From CAZCVI01 sp964502145 (GTDB taxonomy: Bacteria; Acidobacteriota; Aminicenantia; UBA2199): a stretch of 64,000 nt of DNA. Under the pieces are notes generated by a model, which made no database searches, was not told the DNA's origin, and worked only from the letters and a program-made list of their open reading frames with translations. Where the stretch lies: contig CAZCVI010000010.1 of NCBI GenBank assembly GCA_964502145.1, forward strand, positions 62,001-126,000, read 5' to 3'. This document shows, in pieces, positions 18,853 to 26,612 of the stretch; the first letter of the stretch is position 1, and every line of letters begins with the position of its first letter. The translations under genes were made by a program, and so were the position numbers.

Positions 18853-20175
18853 TTATTCCTCCTGAAATGTGGGTGAGCTGGAAAAGCTCGAAAATTTTTC
18901 TTGAAACTTTATAATGAATTCATTGTTATGAATGGTCTGATTAGTTTTATTGTTCTGATTTTTCTGATTGTTCAGATGGTTCTTATTATTCTGATTATTT
19001 TGATTATTTTGATACTTTGGATTGTAACCAATAGGGAGATTGCTTTCAGAGTAAGCAATGGCAATGAATAAGAGGATCAATAGGGGGATTAATATGAATA
19101 TCAGCAGCAATTTGCGTTTATCGCAGGTTTTAATGGATTTGAGTACTTTTTCCTGCACGACATTGGCACTGGGAGAGATAGACGGCTTGATATCTGGCAT
19201 TTTGACCTTGAGAAAGTTTAACGAAGGTAAATGGATGTGGGGTAATTTTTTTAATTTGGGCAAAGATAAAAATGGTCTGGGTAATTTTATGCCTTTTGGC
19301 TTTTTAAAAGGAGCAGGACTCCCCTTTGGGGGGCTGAATTCGATGGATACGGCGTGGCCATCGAACCATTTATCTAGTGCTTCTTTTAACGCACTGGCGT
19401 TGGGGAAACGCTGGGCGGGATTTTTAGCGAGAGCTTTCATAATCAATTCATCAATAGGCTTGGGAATGGTGGGGCTCAGCTCGGATGGTTTGGGGGGAAT
19501 TTGTTCCAGGTGGGCTTTTTGAATTTCAAAATGGCTGCCAGTGGGACTTTTAAAGGGCGTGGCACCGGTGAGCATTTCATAGAGGGTAACACCGATGGAA
19601 TACACGTCGGCGGCAGCATCCACAGGTTGGCCGAGGATTTGTTCGGGGGCGGAATATAGGGGGGTACCCAGTGGGGAACCGATCCGGGTTAACCCATCAA
19701 TACCCTCGACCTTGGCAATCCCGAAATCACCGATTTTAATTTGGCCATGGCAGGTAATAAAAATATTGGCGGGTTTGATGTCCCGGTGCAACACGCCGCG
19801 ACTGTGGGCGTAATTGAGACCGTCCAGAATGCGCGACACAATAGATAATGCCTGAGGCAGGGGAATTTTCCCGGATTCTTTAATAATGCTTTTGAGGGTC
19901 TGCCCCTCAATATATTCCATGACGATATAATAACTATCTTGCTGCTGATCAAAGGCATGGATGGTGACGATATTGGCATGATTGAGCCGGGCTTGGGCAA
20001 TAGCCTCTACTTTGAACCGCGCCATTAAACGGGGATTCTTGGTCAACTGGGGGGAGATGATCTTGATGGCCACTTCCCGCTCAAGGGTGATATCCTTGGC
20101 CAAGTACACGGAACCCATACCGCCTTCGCCGAGCTTTTTAAGAATTCGATAATTGCCTAAACTTTGACCTTCCAT
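18853..20175 (-). CDS. Membrane Ser/Thr protein kinase (Hanks type)
   Basis: 440 residues. Kinase motifs are complete at residues about 8-270: LGEGGMGSVYLAKD (glycine loop), VAIKII (Lys), HRDIKPANIF (catalytic loop), IGDFGIAKV (DFG) and GTPLYSAPEQ. A Pro-rich linker follows, then one membrane helix (about 360-380) and a short periplasmic tail of almost pure Asn, Gln and Lys (NQNNQNNK) coded by a 9-bp-period repeat near 18945-19015. It lies nine bases after the PP2C gene and directly before the protease-FHA gene. It would phosphorylate Ser/Thr on partners read by the three FHA domains coded here. Confidence 0.92.
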   Translation of the reverse strand: MEGQSLGNYRILKKLGEGGMGSVYLAKDITLEREVAIKIISPQLTKNPRLMARFKVEAIAQARLNHANIVTIHAFDQQQDSYYIVMEYIEGQTLKSIIKESGKIPLPQALSIVSRILDGLNYAHSRGVLHRDIKPANIFITCHGQIKIGDFGIAKVEGIDGLTRIGSPLGTPLYSAPEQILGQPVDAAADVYSIGVTLYEMLTGATPFKSPTGSHFEIQKAHLEQIPPKPSELSPTIPKPIDELIMKALAKNPAQRFPNASALKEALDKWFDGHAVSIEFSPPKGSPAPFKKPKGIKLPRPFLSLPKLKKLPHIHLPSLNFLKVKMPDIKPSISPSANVVQEKVLKSIKTCDKRKLLLIFILIPLLILLFIAIAYSESNLPIGYNPKYQNNQNNQNNKNHLNNQKNQNNKTNQTIHNNEFIIKFQEKFSSFSSSPTFQEE

Positions 20176-20184
20176 TTTGCCTCT

Positions 20185-21165
20185 TCACTGGGGGTGGCTG
20201 GGAGTGGTGACGATCAAGTAAAAAATAATAGCACCCAACAGCAGTACCAGCAATCCTAACAGTAGAAATAAACCGATTCTACGTCGTTTTTTCACGACTG
20301 GAACGGAGATAGAAGAAGTAATAGAAATAGGAACGGTATCGGTGAGATCGGTATTCTGGTGGGAATGGGTGCCATTTTCAGTAGAAACCACAATAACGGT
20401 GATATTATCGGGGCCACCGTTTTTTTTGGCTTCCTGGATCAACTGCTTGGCTATGGAGGCGTGTGATGGACCGGAAAGAATTTCTCTGATATCGTTGTCC
20501 GGCACGACACCGTAAAGACCATCGGAGCATAATATATATTTCTGGCCTTTTTTAATGGGGATAGGTGGAAGTATCTGGATAGTGATTTGTGCCTTAGAGC
20601 CGATGGATTGATAGATAACGTTTCGTCTGGGGTGGTTGCGGGCTTCTTCCTCGTTAATCAAGCCGTCCTTGAGCAATTTCCCCACAAAGCTGTGATCCTC
20701 GGTCAACTGAACGAATTGGGGAATGGATTCGGGGCGGGTGCTGTCATTGGGCAGGGATTGAACATAGGACTTAATAGCAGCGGAACCGTTGGAATAGCGG
20801 TAAATCCGGCTGTCACCGACATGTCCGATGTAGCCGAGATCGCCTTGCACATACAACACGGAAAGGGTAGTGCCCATGCCGCTTTTTTTACTCATCTGGG
20901 TGCTTTCAAGGTAAAGCATATCGTTGATTTCATTGATGAGAGACTCTAAATCAATGGGAATGTTGTTTTTTCTATTTTTTTCTATTTTATGGACGAGCTC
21001 AGTCACAGCACTGCGACTGGCAACCTCGCCAGCATTGTGCCCACCCATGCCATCGGCCACGATAAACAGGTATTCCTCGTTCCCAATTTTCCCGGCAAAT
21101 TGGTAATCCTCGTTGTTGGGCCTGGCATTACCGACATCGGATAGACCGGTATAAAATAATTCCAT
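20185..21165 (-). CDS. PP2C-type protein phosphatase, membrane anchored
   Basis: 326 residues. PPM motifs are all present: SDVGNARPNNEDYQF, LFIVADGMGGHNAGEVAS, IGHVGDSRIYRY, LCSDGLYGVV and GGPDNITVIVV, giving the Asp residues that hold two Mn/Mg ions. A C-terminal helix (about 297-318) anchors it with the catalytic domain in the cytoplasm. It would reverse phosphorylation by the kinases on either side. Fourteen bases separate it from the upstream FHA gene. Ends in TGA. Confidence 0.93.
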   Translation of the reverse strand: MELFYTGLSDVGNARPNNEDYQFAGKIGNEEYLFIVADGMGGHNAGEVASRSAVTELVHKIEKNRKNNIPIDLESLINEINDMLYLESTQMSKKSGMGTTLSVLYVQGDLGYIGHVGDSRIYRYSNGSAAIKSYVQSLPNDSTRPESIPQFVQLTEDHSFVGKLLKDGLINEEEARNHPRRNVIYQSIGSKAQITIQILPPIPIKKGQKYILCSDGLYGVVPDNDIREILSGPSHASIAKQLIQEAKKNGGPDNITVIVVSTENGTHSHQNTDLTDTVPISITSSISVPVVKKRRRIGLFLLLGLLVLLLGAIIFYLIVTTPSHPQ

Positions 21166-21179
21166 GGTTTTTTATTTTT

Positions 21180-21539
21180 CTATTCTATTTCTGTGGATAT
21201 GGATGGGTCTTCAATAAACTTGACCAAGAAATCTATACCCGCGGTATTAAAAAGGGTCTCATCGATGATTTTCTCTTTAAATACGGGTTGGTTCTCAATG
21301 AATAGACCGGCGTTACTGTCCAGATCAGTGATCCATATGGCTGTCTGGGTATAGCGGATACTGAAGTGAAAGGGCTCCAAGCGGTCATCGGGTAAATAGA
21401 TATCTGCATAGTGGCTGGAGCCAACAACGGTTTTACCGGCAAATAGCCGGTAATCTCTGCCTTTCCATGGTCCGTTCAATACTAACAGCCACCCTATTAA
21501 TTCGCGCTCATCTTCCAATACGGTTTTATCGTTATTCAT
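21180..21539 (-). CDS. Small divergent FHA-domain protein
   Basis: 119 residues that make up a single FHA-like beta sandwich: LAG...TVVGSSHYADIYLPDD, then PFHFSIRY, then ITDLDSNAGLFIENQPV. The usual GR before the first loop is GS here, and the SxxH motif is changed to PFHFS, so phosphothreonine binding may be weak or lost. It lies three bases after the zinc-ribbon FHA gene and shares the operon with kinases and phosphatase. It ends in TAG. A structural or regulatory adaptor is the likely role; this is inferred from fold and context. Confidence 0.75.
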   Translation of the reverse strand: MNNDKTVLEDERELIGWLLVLNGPWKGRDYRLFAGKTVVGSSHYADIYLPDDRLEPFHFSIRYTQTAIWITDLDSNAGLFIENQPVFKEKIIDETLFNTAGIDFLVKFIEDPSISTEIE

Positions 21540-21542
21540 GGG

Positions 21543-22139
21543 TTATAGGAATCTCCTCACTTTTTTAAATATCATCTCTTGATGTCCGATACGAATCCGG
21601 TCGCCATCGTCCAGGGGTTCGGTGACAATAATTTTTTCCTTTAACCAGGTGTGGTTGGTGGAGCCGAGGTCAGTCAGAGTGAAGGTATTGTTTTCGGCTT
21701 GGTAATGAATGATGGCGTGGAGTTTGGAGGCAAAGTCATCATTCACCTGGATGTCGGCATCAATACCTTTCCCGATAATGTTTTTCTCGCGGGTGATACG
21801 CACATCATGCAGGGGATGTCCCTCTTTATCAAGAAAAACAAGCCATGCAAAGAAAAGTTTCATACCTGGGAAATCTTCCATATTATCATCCAGAAACGTT
21901 TTGTCCGGATCGCTTTCCAGAACAGTTTTATCCGGGAACATGGTCAGGCTTTCCAGCACGGTTTTGTTTTCAGGTTCAGAAGGGATGGCATTTAATATTT
22001 CGGTGCTGAATCTTTCAACGGGTTTTAGGGGATCGGGTAAAATGGGGCTGCCGCAGAAAGGGCATGATGCATTGGGGACATAATATCCAGAAATCTCTTT
22101 AGAACAATTTAAACATATATCCATATCACACTCCGACAC
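21543..22139 (-). CDS. Zinc-ribbon FHA-domain protein
   Basis: 198 residues. The N-terminus has a zinc ribbon, CLNCSKEISGYY and CPFCGSP (about residues 8-33). A linker rich in Thr, Glu and Asp (about 40-85) contains repeated KTVLES and KTFLDD blocks, plausible kinase targets. The C-terminal half is an FHA domain: NIIGKGIDADIQV, SKLHAIIHY and TDLGSTNHTWLK. Proteins of this layout (ribbon, Thr linker, FHA) commonly act as substrate and adaptor of Hanks kinases. It is 109 bases downstream of the long kinase gene and three before the small FHA gene. Confidence 0.82.
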   Translation of the reverse strand: MSECDMDICLNCSKEISGYYVPNASCPFCGSPILPDPLKPVERFSTEILNAIPSEPENKTVLESLTMFPDKTVLESDPDKTFLDDNMEDFPGMKLFFAWLVFLDKEGHPLHDVRITREKNIIGKGIDADIQVNDDFASKLHAIIHYQAENNTFTLTDLGSTNHTWLKEKIIVTEPLDDGDRIRIGHQEMIFKKVRRFL

Positions 22140-22248
22140 TAGCGAAACATCGTTTTATGAAATTCACTGCTTTTGTCTCTATACTTAGCTTCTTCATGTA
22201 CAGAACTTTACCACCCTGTAAAAAAAATGTCAAGTTTTTTCCGATTTT

Positions 22249-24012
22249 TTATTTACTTCTCTCCCGTAGCGTATCAATGATGTCTTCAATAAAACTTCTC
22301 AGGGTTTTGTTGTTGGAGGTCATCAACAGTGTATATTTTGGGCCGCCCCGGGTTTTGATGATGAGGGCGGGGTTTTTCCGGTTCTTCTTTTTTTTGAAGA
22401 TACGGACAAAATCGGCGGTCACATCTTGGGAAACCTGTTTGATCTGTGACATGGGTATAGAAAAAGAGTTTTTGTTGGTGGATTCTTTAAATGGGGCAAA
22501 GGAGAGGGTGCCATGGGTGATGCGCAGGATGCCATTGAAAATTTGCGCGCCCTGGTTTTGGTATTGGATGCTAAAGTGGATGGACGGGTCGGCTTCCAGT
22601 GCTTTGAAGTAGTATGATCGCGCGTTCTTTTTTTCGCCATCGTAAAAATAGGCTTTGCCAATGGCCAGAAGAATTTCCCCGGATTGGACACCGTTTTTTA
22701 CAGCATAACGACCGGCAGCCACGGCTTTTTTATATTCTTCATTTGTGATCAACCGCTCCATTCTGCGCAGGATATCGGCGGCGGTTCCGGGTACGGAAAG
22801 CTGGGTGGCAGGGGTGGTTTTGGCAGGTTCTTGAACGGGCGTGTTGGAAGGGGTGTTGCCACCGGGAGTGGGCGGTGGAGAGGAAGGGGTGGGAGTTTGG
22901 GGGGCGGGTTGGAGGGTATTGGGTATCTGGGCGGTGGGAGAGTGGCTGGAGATGGAGGGGGATGGATTGTTAGCGGTGGTATGAGCCGTTTTGATGACCG
23001 GGGTAGAGCGGGTGTAGAACAGGAGGAAGAGGAGGAGGACGATTAACACTCCGGCCATAGCCAAAATAGCGATGCGATGTTGCTTGCTGGGTAGGCGATT
23101 AAATTTGAATGTGGGGGTGAATTTTTTAGCCGTGGGTTTAGGTCCAGGGGCGGGGGTTGGGCTTTTTCCAGGTACAGGAGTCAGGGAAAAAATGGTTTCT
23201 TGGATAGCGGCCTCGAATTCGGCAATGTTTTGGAAGCGTTCCGCAGGGTCTTTGGCGATGCTTTTTAGAATCAAAGCTTCAACGGGGGCAGAGATGGCGG
23301 GATTAACCTGGGAAGGCTGACGGGGCACGGCATCAAGAGTTTGTTTGATGACATCGTAACTGGATTTGCCGGTGATAGTAAAGGGAAGAACGCCGGTAAG
23401 CATTTCATAGAGAGTAATACCGAGGGAATAAATATCGGTACGAATATCTGTTTTTTTCCCCAGTAATTGTTCGGGTGAAGAATATACGGGGGAACCCAGA
23501 GCAGTTCCTACCTTGGTCAGTCCCTCGATACCCTTGACCTTGGCAATACCGAAATCGCAGATTTTGGCGGTTTGATTTTTGCTTAAAAAGAGATTGGAGG
23601 GTTTGATGTCGCGGTGCATAACGCCATTGGCATGGGCATACCCGATACCGCTCAATATTTGCAAGAAAATCTTTAATCCCTGAACGATGGGCATGGGGCC
23701 TTTTTCTTTGATGGATTCTTTCAGGTTTTGCCCTTCGACATATTCCATCACGATGTAATACGCATTTTTATCCTGGTCAAAGGAGTGGATGGTGACGATA
23801 TGGCCGTGGTTGAGTTTGGCCTGGGCAATGGCTTCGACGCGGAACCGAGCCATTAATTCTTGACTACGGGCGAGTTCGGGTGAAATGATCTTTATCGCTA
23901 CTTCACGTTCCAGTGACAGGTCACGGGCCAGGAACACAGAACCCATTCCGCCTTCGCCGATCTTTTTCAAAATACGATAATTGCCTAAGATGGATCCGAT
24001 TATTTGGTTCAT
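22249..24012 (-). CDS. Membrane Ser/Thr kinase with TPR and PH-like C-terminus
   Basis: 587 residues, first gene of the signalling operon. Kinase motifs run through residues about 14-275: IGEGGMGSVFLARD, VAIKIISPE, HRDIKPSNLFL, ICDFGIAKV and GSPVYSSPEQ. A Pro-rich linker leads to one membrane helix (about 310-330), a Pro/Thr/Ser-rich periplasmic stalk, a TPR-like pair (AVAAGRYAVKNG, GKAYFYDGEKKNARSYYFKA) and a final beta-rich domain with GILRITHGTLSF that resembles bacterial PH/GRAM-like folds. The outside part may sense a ligand or partner. A promoter ends so close to the ATG that the message may be leaderless. Confidence 0.9.
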   Translation of the reverse strand: MNQIIGSILGNYRILKKIGEGGMGSVFLARDLSLEREVAIKIISPELARSQELMARFRVEAIAQAKLNHGHIVTIHSFDQDKNAYYIVMEYVEGQNLKESIKEKGPMPIVQGLKIFLQILSGIGYAHANGVMHRDIKPSNLFLSKNQTAKICDFGIAKVKGIEGLTKVGTALGSPVYSSPEQLLGKKTDIRTDIYSLGITLYEMLTGVLPFTITGKSSYDVIKQTLDAVPRQPSQVNPAISAPVEALILKSIAKDPAERFQNIAEFEAAIQETIFSLTPVPGKSPTPAPGPKPTAKKFTPTFKFNRLPSKQHRIAILAMAGVLIVLLLFLLFYTRSTPVIKTAHTTANNPSPSISSHSPTAQIPNTLQPAPQTPTPSSPPPTPGGNTPSNTPVQEPAKTTPATQLSVPGTAADILRRMERLITNEEYKKAVAAGRYAVKNGVQSGEILLAIGKAYFYDGEKKNARSYYFKALEADPSIHFSIQYQNQGAQIFNGILRITHGTLSFAPFKESTNKNSFSIPMSQIKQVSQDVTADFVRIFKKKKNRKNPALIIKTRGGPKYTLLMTSNNKTLRSFIEDIIDTLRERSK

Positions 24013-24018
24013 CTATTT

Positions 24019-24047
24019 ACTTTACCACTGCTTGATTTGAAAGTCAA
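24019..24047 (-). promoter_or_regulatory. Sigma-70-type promoter of the kinase operon
   Basis: On the minus strand TTGACT (24042-24047), 17 bases, then TAAAGT (24019-24024). The expected start of transcription, about seven bases on, falls at the ATG of the kinase gene (24012), leaving no room for a ribosome-binding site. An inverted repeat TGCTTGA/TCAAGCA at about 24030-24051 overlaps the promoter and could be an operator. Confidence 0.6.
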
Positions 24048-24120
24048 GCACTGAAGACCGCCTTTAAGAAAGAGTTAAAGAGATTTTAAAAGGCACGGTG
24101 TTTAAAATTCCAGCACTTGA

Positions 24121-24150
24121 TTGGAAAAAGAATTTAGGGTAAACTATAAT
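24121..24150 (+). promoter_or_regulatory. Promoter of the ZZ-finger gene
   Basis: TTGGAA, 18 bases, TATAAT (24145-24150). The gene's ribosome-binding site GAGGAG follows at about 24188-24193, seven bases before the ATG. Confidence 0.5.
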
Positions 24151-24200
24151 CTGGTTGCGATCAAAAACAATTTTAATGGATTCGTCCGAGGAGTAAAGAA

Positions 24201-25232
24201 ATGAATGAACAGCAAAATGAACAGCAAAATGTGCAAATAAAGATGGATGCAGGAGTGGTTGTTCATCTGTGGAATCATTGTCATCATTGCCACGCGGAAC
24301 CTATTATAGGACGCAGATATGAATGTCAGAGCTGTCCGTCGGGACCGGATATTGATCTGTGCGAACCCTGTTATGAATTGTGGGGCAGGGGTGAGGTTGA
24401 ACATCCTGCCAAAGATAGTGTTGCGTCTGATTTAACTATTACAGAGCATCGGTTCGAGATGTTTGAGGGGAAACCTTTGGCGTCATTTCAGGACTGGTTG
24501 CTGGTAAAACATCCAGTGGCCGCAGACCCGATTGTGCCGAAACAGGCGGTGTTAAGACCGATTTTTTCTGCGGGAGTGGATTCAGTGATTGGGAGCTATG
24601 CCTTTGTAGCACGTTTGGAAGGAGCGAAGCGACCGCTGATTTTAACGGCATTGCATGTGATGGATGAATTGATCAAGAAGTTGGGGATAGATTGTTCACT
24701 GGGGCGTGAAGATGATAAAATTAGAAATTATACAGGGAAAGAGTTACCTGCGGTGGTGACGGAAGTGAACCTGTTTGATGTGTTTGCAGCCAATTGGATG
24801 ATGGCTCCGATAGGCAATGGGGGCCCGATGCTGGTGTTACCAGATGCGGCGACTGGCGCGGAAGAACCCTATTCCAATCGAGATATTGCAGCCTTTTGGG
24901 TACATTCGGCGGATGCGGGACATTTTAATCCGTTACCATTGGCCCAATCGGCACCACGGGTAGGTGAGCCAGTCTGGTTGGCGGCACGTCGGATGGACAA
25001 TTCAGGAAAACGAACGCTCAAAGCGGTGGTAGTTGAATGTACGGAACGTTCATTGGTATTTAAGTACGAAGGGGATGGCGAGAAACCAAAGTACACGAGT
25101 GGTGCTCCTATTTTGAACGGGAAGGGCGAAGTGGTGGGGATCAATGTGGGCGGCGGTCGATTAAACGAGGAAAACCTGGGACATGCGAACCATATAGAGA
25201 ATATCCGCAGGCACCTGAGTAATGCGAGTTAA
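24201..25232 (+). CDS. ZZ-type zinc finger plus trypsin-like domain protein
   Basis: 343 residues, no signal peptide. Residues about 24-75 match the ZZ zinc finger: HCHHC, then PIIGRRYECQSC, then DIDLCEPCYE and a downstream His. ZZ fingers are typical of eukaryotic proteins such as dystrophin and p300, and are uncommon in bacteria. Residues about 115-343 look like a trypsin fold: TALHVMD would hold the His, TSGAPILNGKGEVVGINVGGG the Ser loop (SGAP). The Asp is less certain. Probably a cytoplasmic peptide-binding or protease-like effector. It converges on pylSn and the two stop codons share one TTAA. Confidence 0.75.
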   Translation: MNEQQNEQQNVQIKMDAGVVVHLWNHCHHCHAEPIIGRRYECQSCPSGPDIDLCEPCYELWGRGEVEHPAKDSVASDLTITEHRFEMFEGKPLASFQDWLLVKHPVAADPIVPKQAVLRPIFSAGVDSVIGSYAFVARLEGAKRPLILTALHVMDELIKKLGIDCSLGREDDKIRNYTGKELPAVVTEVNLFDVFAANWMMAPIGNGGPMLVLPDAATGAEEPYSNRDIAAFWVHSADAGHFNPLPLAQSAPRVGEPVWLAARRMDNSGKRTLKAVVVECTERSLVFKYEGDGEKPKYTSGAPILNGKGEVVGINVGGGRLNEENLGHANHIENIRRHLSNAS

Positions 25233-25558
25233 TCGGTTTTTGTTAGTAAATGGGAACCATAATGCCGTTTGAAGCGGGTGGAGGAGTATTTTTCCAGTTT
25301 CCATTGGGGGATTTTGCAAACTGGGCAGACTTTGTTGAACCATTTATTGCGAAGCCAGCGGGCGGAACGGCTGTTGCGAGAATTGTTGATGAGAAATGTT
25401 TTGTTGCAATGGGTGGTGATGCGGGCTTGTTCCCCGATTTTTTCAACGGTTTTGATGCCATGTAAAATGCCTTGACGGGAAGGCCATAGTTTGATCGTGT
25501 CGATCAATTTGAATAATTCAATACGTTTGCGGTAGTACCGCCTGGGTTGTTCGGTCAT
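25229..25558 (-). CDS. pylSn: Pyrrolysyl-tRNA synthetase N-terminal domain protein PylSn
   Basis: 109 residues. It matches the N-terminal tRNA-binding domain of archaeal PylS, coded as a separate gene in bacteria. Seen: LWPSRQGILHGIK, TTHCNKTFLINNSR, RSARWLRNKW and CPVC. The four zinc ligands known in the archaeal domain (His in the LHxIK motif, Cys before the NNSR motif, and the CxxC pair) are all present. PylSn grips the T arm and variable loop of tRNA-Pyl and raises the specificity of PylSc. It is the last gene of the pyl operon, separated from pylD by 162 bases that hold TGGAC repeats. Strong identification. Confidence 0.93.
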   Translation of the reverse strand: MTEQPRRYYRKRIELFKLIDTIKLWPSRQGILHGIKTVEKIGEQARITTHCNKTFLINNSRNSRSARWLRNKWFNKVCPVCKIPQWKLEKYSSTRFKRHYGSHLLTKTD

Positions 25559-25597
25559 GGTAGTGGCTCATTTTTAATTGATTTATATAGTGCAAAA

Positions 25598-25642
25598 GTG
25601 GACTAACTGGACGATATGGACTGAGTGGACAATGTGGACGAG
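25598..25642. repeat. 9-bp-period TGGAC repeat A
   Basis: Five 9-bp units of the form NTGGACNNN, lying in the spacer between pylD and pylSn. TTTTTGGAAAAGTTTTTGG follows. Member of the intergenic family described under findings. Confidence 0.85.
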
Positions 25643-25720
25643 AGGTGGATTTTTGGAAAAGTTTTTGGGCTGACAGAGGCACTGTGAAGATGGGTTTAAG
25701 ATAATGCGATCTAATGTTTT

Positions 25721-26605
25721 TCATTGCTGATTTTTGCGAAAATAATGGACGGCGGCGTCAACGGCCATAACGGCGGTGCCGATTTGCAGGGGATCGTGCA
25801 AGAGACGGAGTTTTATCTGTTGGATGGCAGCACTGGTTAATCCCAAAGGCACACCGGGCGCGGCGATATAGGTGTGTGGATTGATGTCTGATTTTTGGAT
25901 GGTATTGGCGGCATTGGTGGCTTCAATGATGAACGAGTGACGCGATAACGCGGGAGCCAAAGCAGGTTCAATAGAGATGCGGGATGAGCTGCCGGTTATC
26001 CTCATAATTTCCATGGCTGCGGCAGAACTGCGTTGTTGGTGGATATCAAACAAAGATACTCGCGCCCCGCGTTTGATAGCTTCGATGGCAGAATACGTCC
26101 CGACTGCTCCACAGCCAATGATTAACAGCTCCCTGTCTTTTAAGCCCACTTTGGGCGTTGGAGCTTGATGGCGGATCATCAATTCCAATCCAGCTACAAA
26201 ACCACGGGCAGTAGATGGGGTATTGTCCACAACGCGACTGTTGCGGGTGTCCAGCGCAATAAAACGTTTGTCATCGGCCATCATCACAATGGCGGCGCCA
26301 GCTTCCACTGCCTCGGCTAGACCCGCAACATCGGGCTCACGGGTAACAAAAGATTTAAATCCAATGTGCTGCACAATAGCAGCCACAGTGCTGGAAAAAC
26401 CTCCAATCACACCCTGACCAGACATGATTGGAACAACCGCGATAAGAGTGGATGGAATACAGACTTGAAGCTGCTGGCTGGTGATGCCCAAGGCATAACA
26501 GGCAATCCCTTGCAAGGTCGTGCCTGTTTGCAATTGCAAAAGAGTGTCGTAGAGAAGGAGCTGGGCAGTTAAGTCTTTGATGTCGTTTACGGTCAGACGA
26601 GTCAT
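25721..26605 (-). CDS. pylD: Pyrrolysine biosynthesis dehydrogenase PylD
   Basis: 294 residues. PylD oxidises L-lysine-N6-3R-methyl-D-ornithine so that it cyclises to pyrrolysine, the last biosynthetic step. The C-terminal half has a Rossmann nucleotide site, LLIIGCGAVGTYSAIEAIKRGA (about 167-188, glycine pattern GxGxxG), followed by LFDIHQ. The N-terminal half has the PylD block IPSTLIAVVPIMSGQGVIGG with a helical bundle before it. It starts seven bases after the pylC stop. Identification rests on context plus this fold and is strong in the cluster. Ends in TGA. Confidence 0.92.
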   Translation of the reverse strand: MTRLTVNDIKDLTAQLLLYDTLLQLQTGTTLQGIACYALGITSQQLQVCIPSTLIAVVPIMSGQGVIGGFSSTVAAIVQHIGFKSFVTREPDVAGLAEAVEAGAAIVMMADDKRFIALDTRNSRVVDNTPSTARGFVAGLELMIRHQAPTPKVGLKDRELLIIGCGAVGTYSAIEAIKRGARVSLFDIHQQRSSAAAMEIMRITGSSSRISIEPALAPALSRHSFIIEATNAANTIQKSDINPHTYIAAPGVPLGLTSAAIQQIKLRLLHDPLQIGTAVMAVDAAVHYFRKNQQ

Positions 26606-26612
26606 GTTTTTC

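Noticed and set aside
25598..25642. TGGAC repeats as a coding tract
   Set aside because: The repeats lie outside genes at all six sites, and the frames through them have no start signal.
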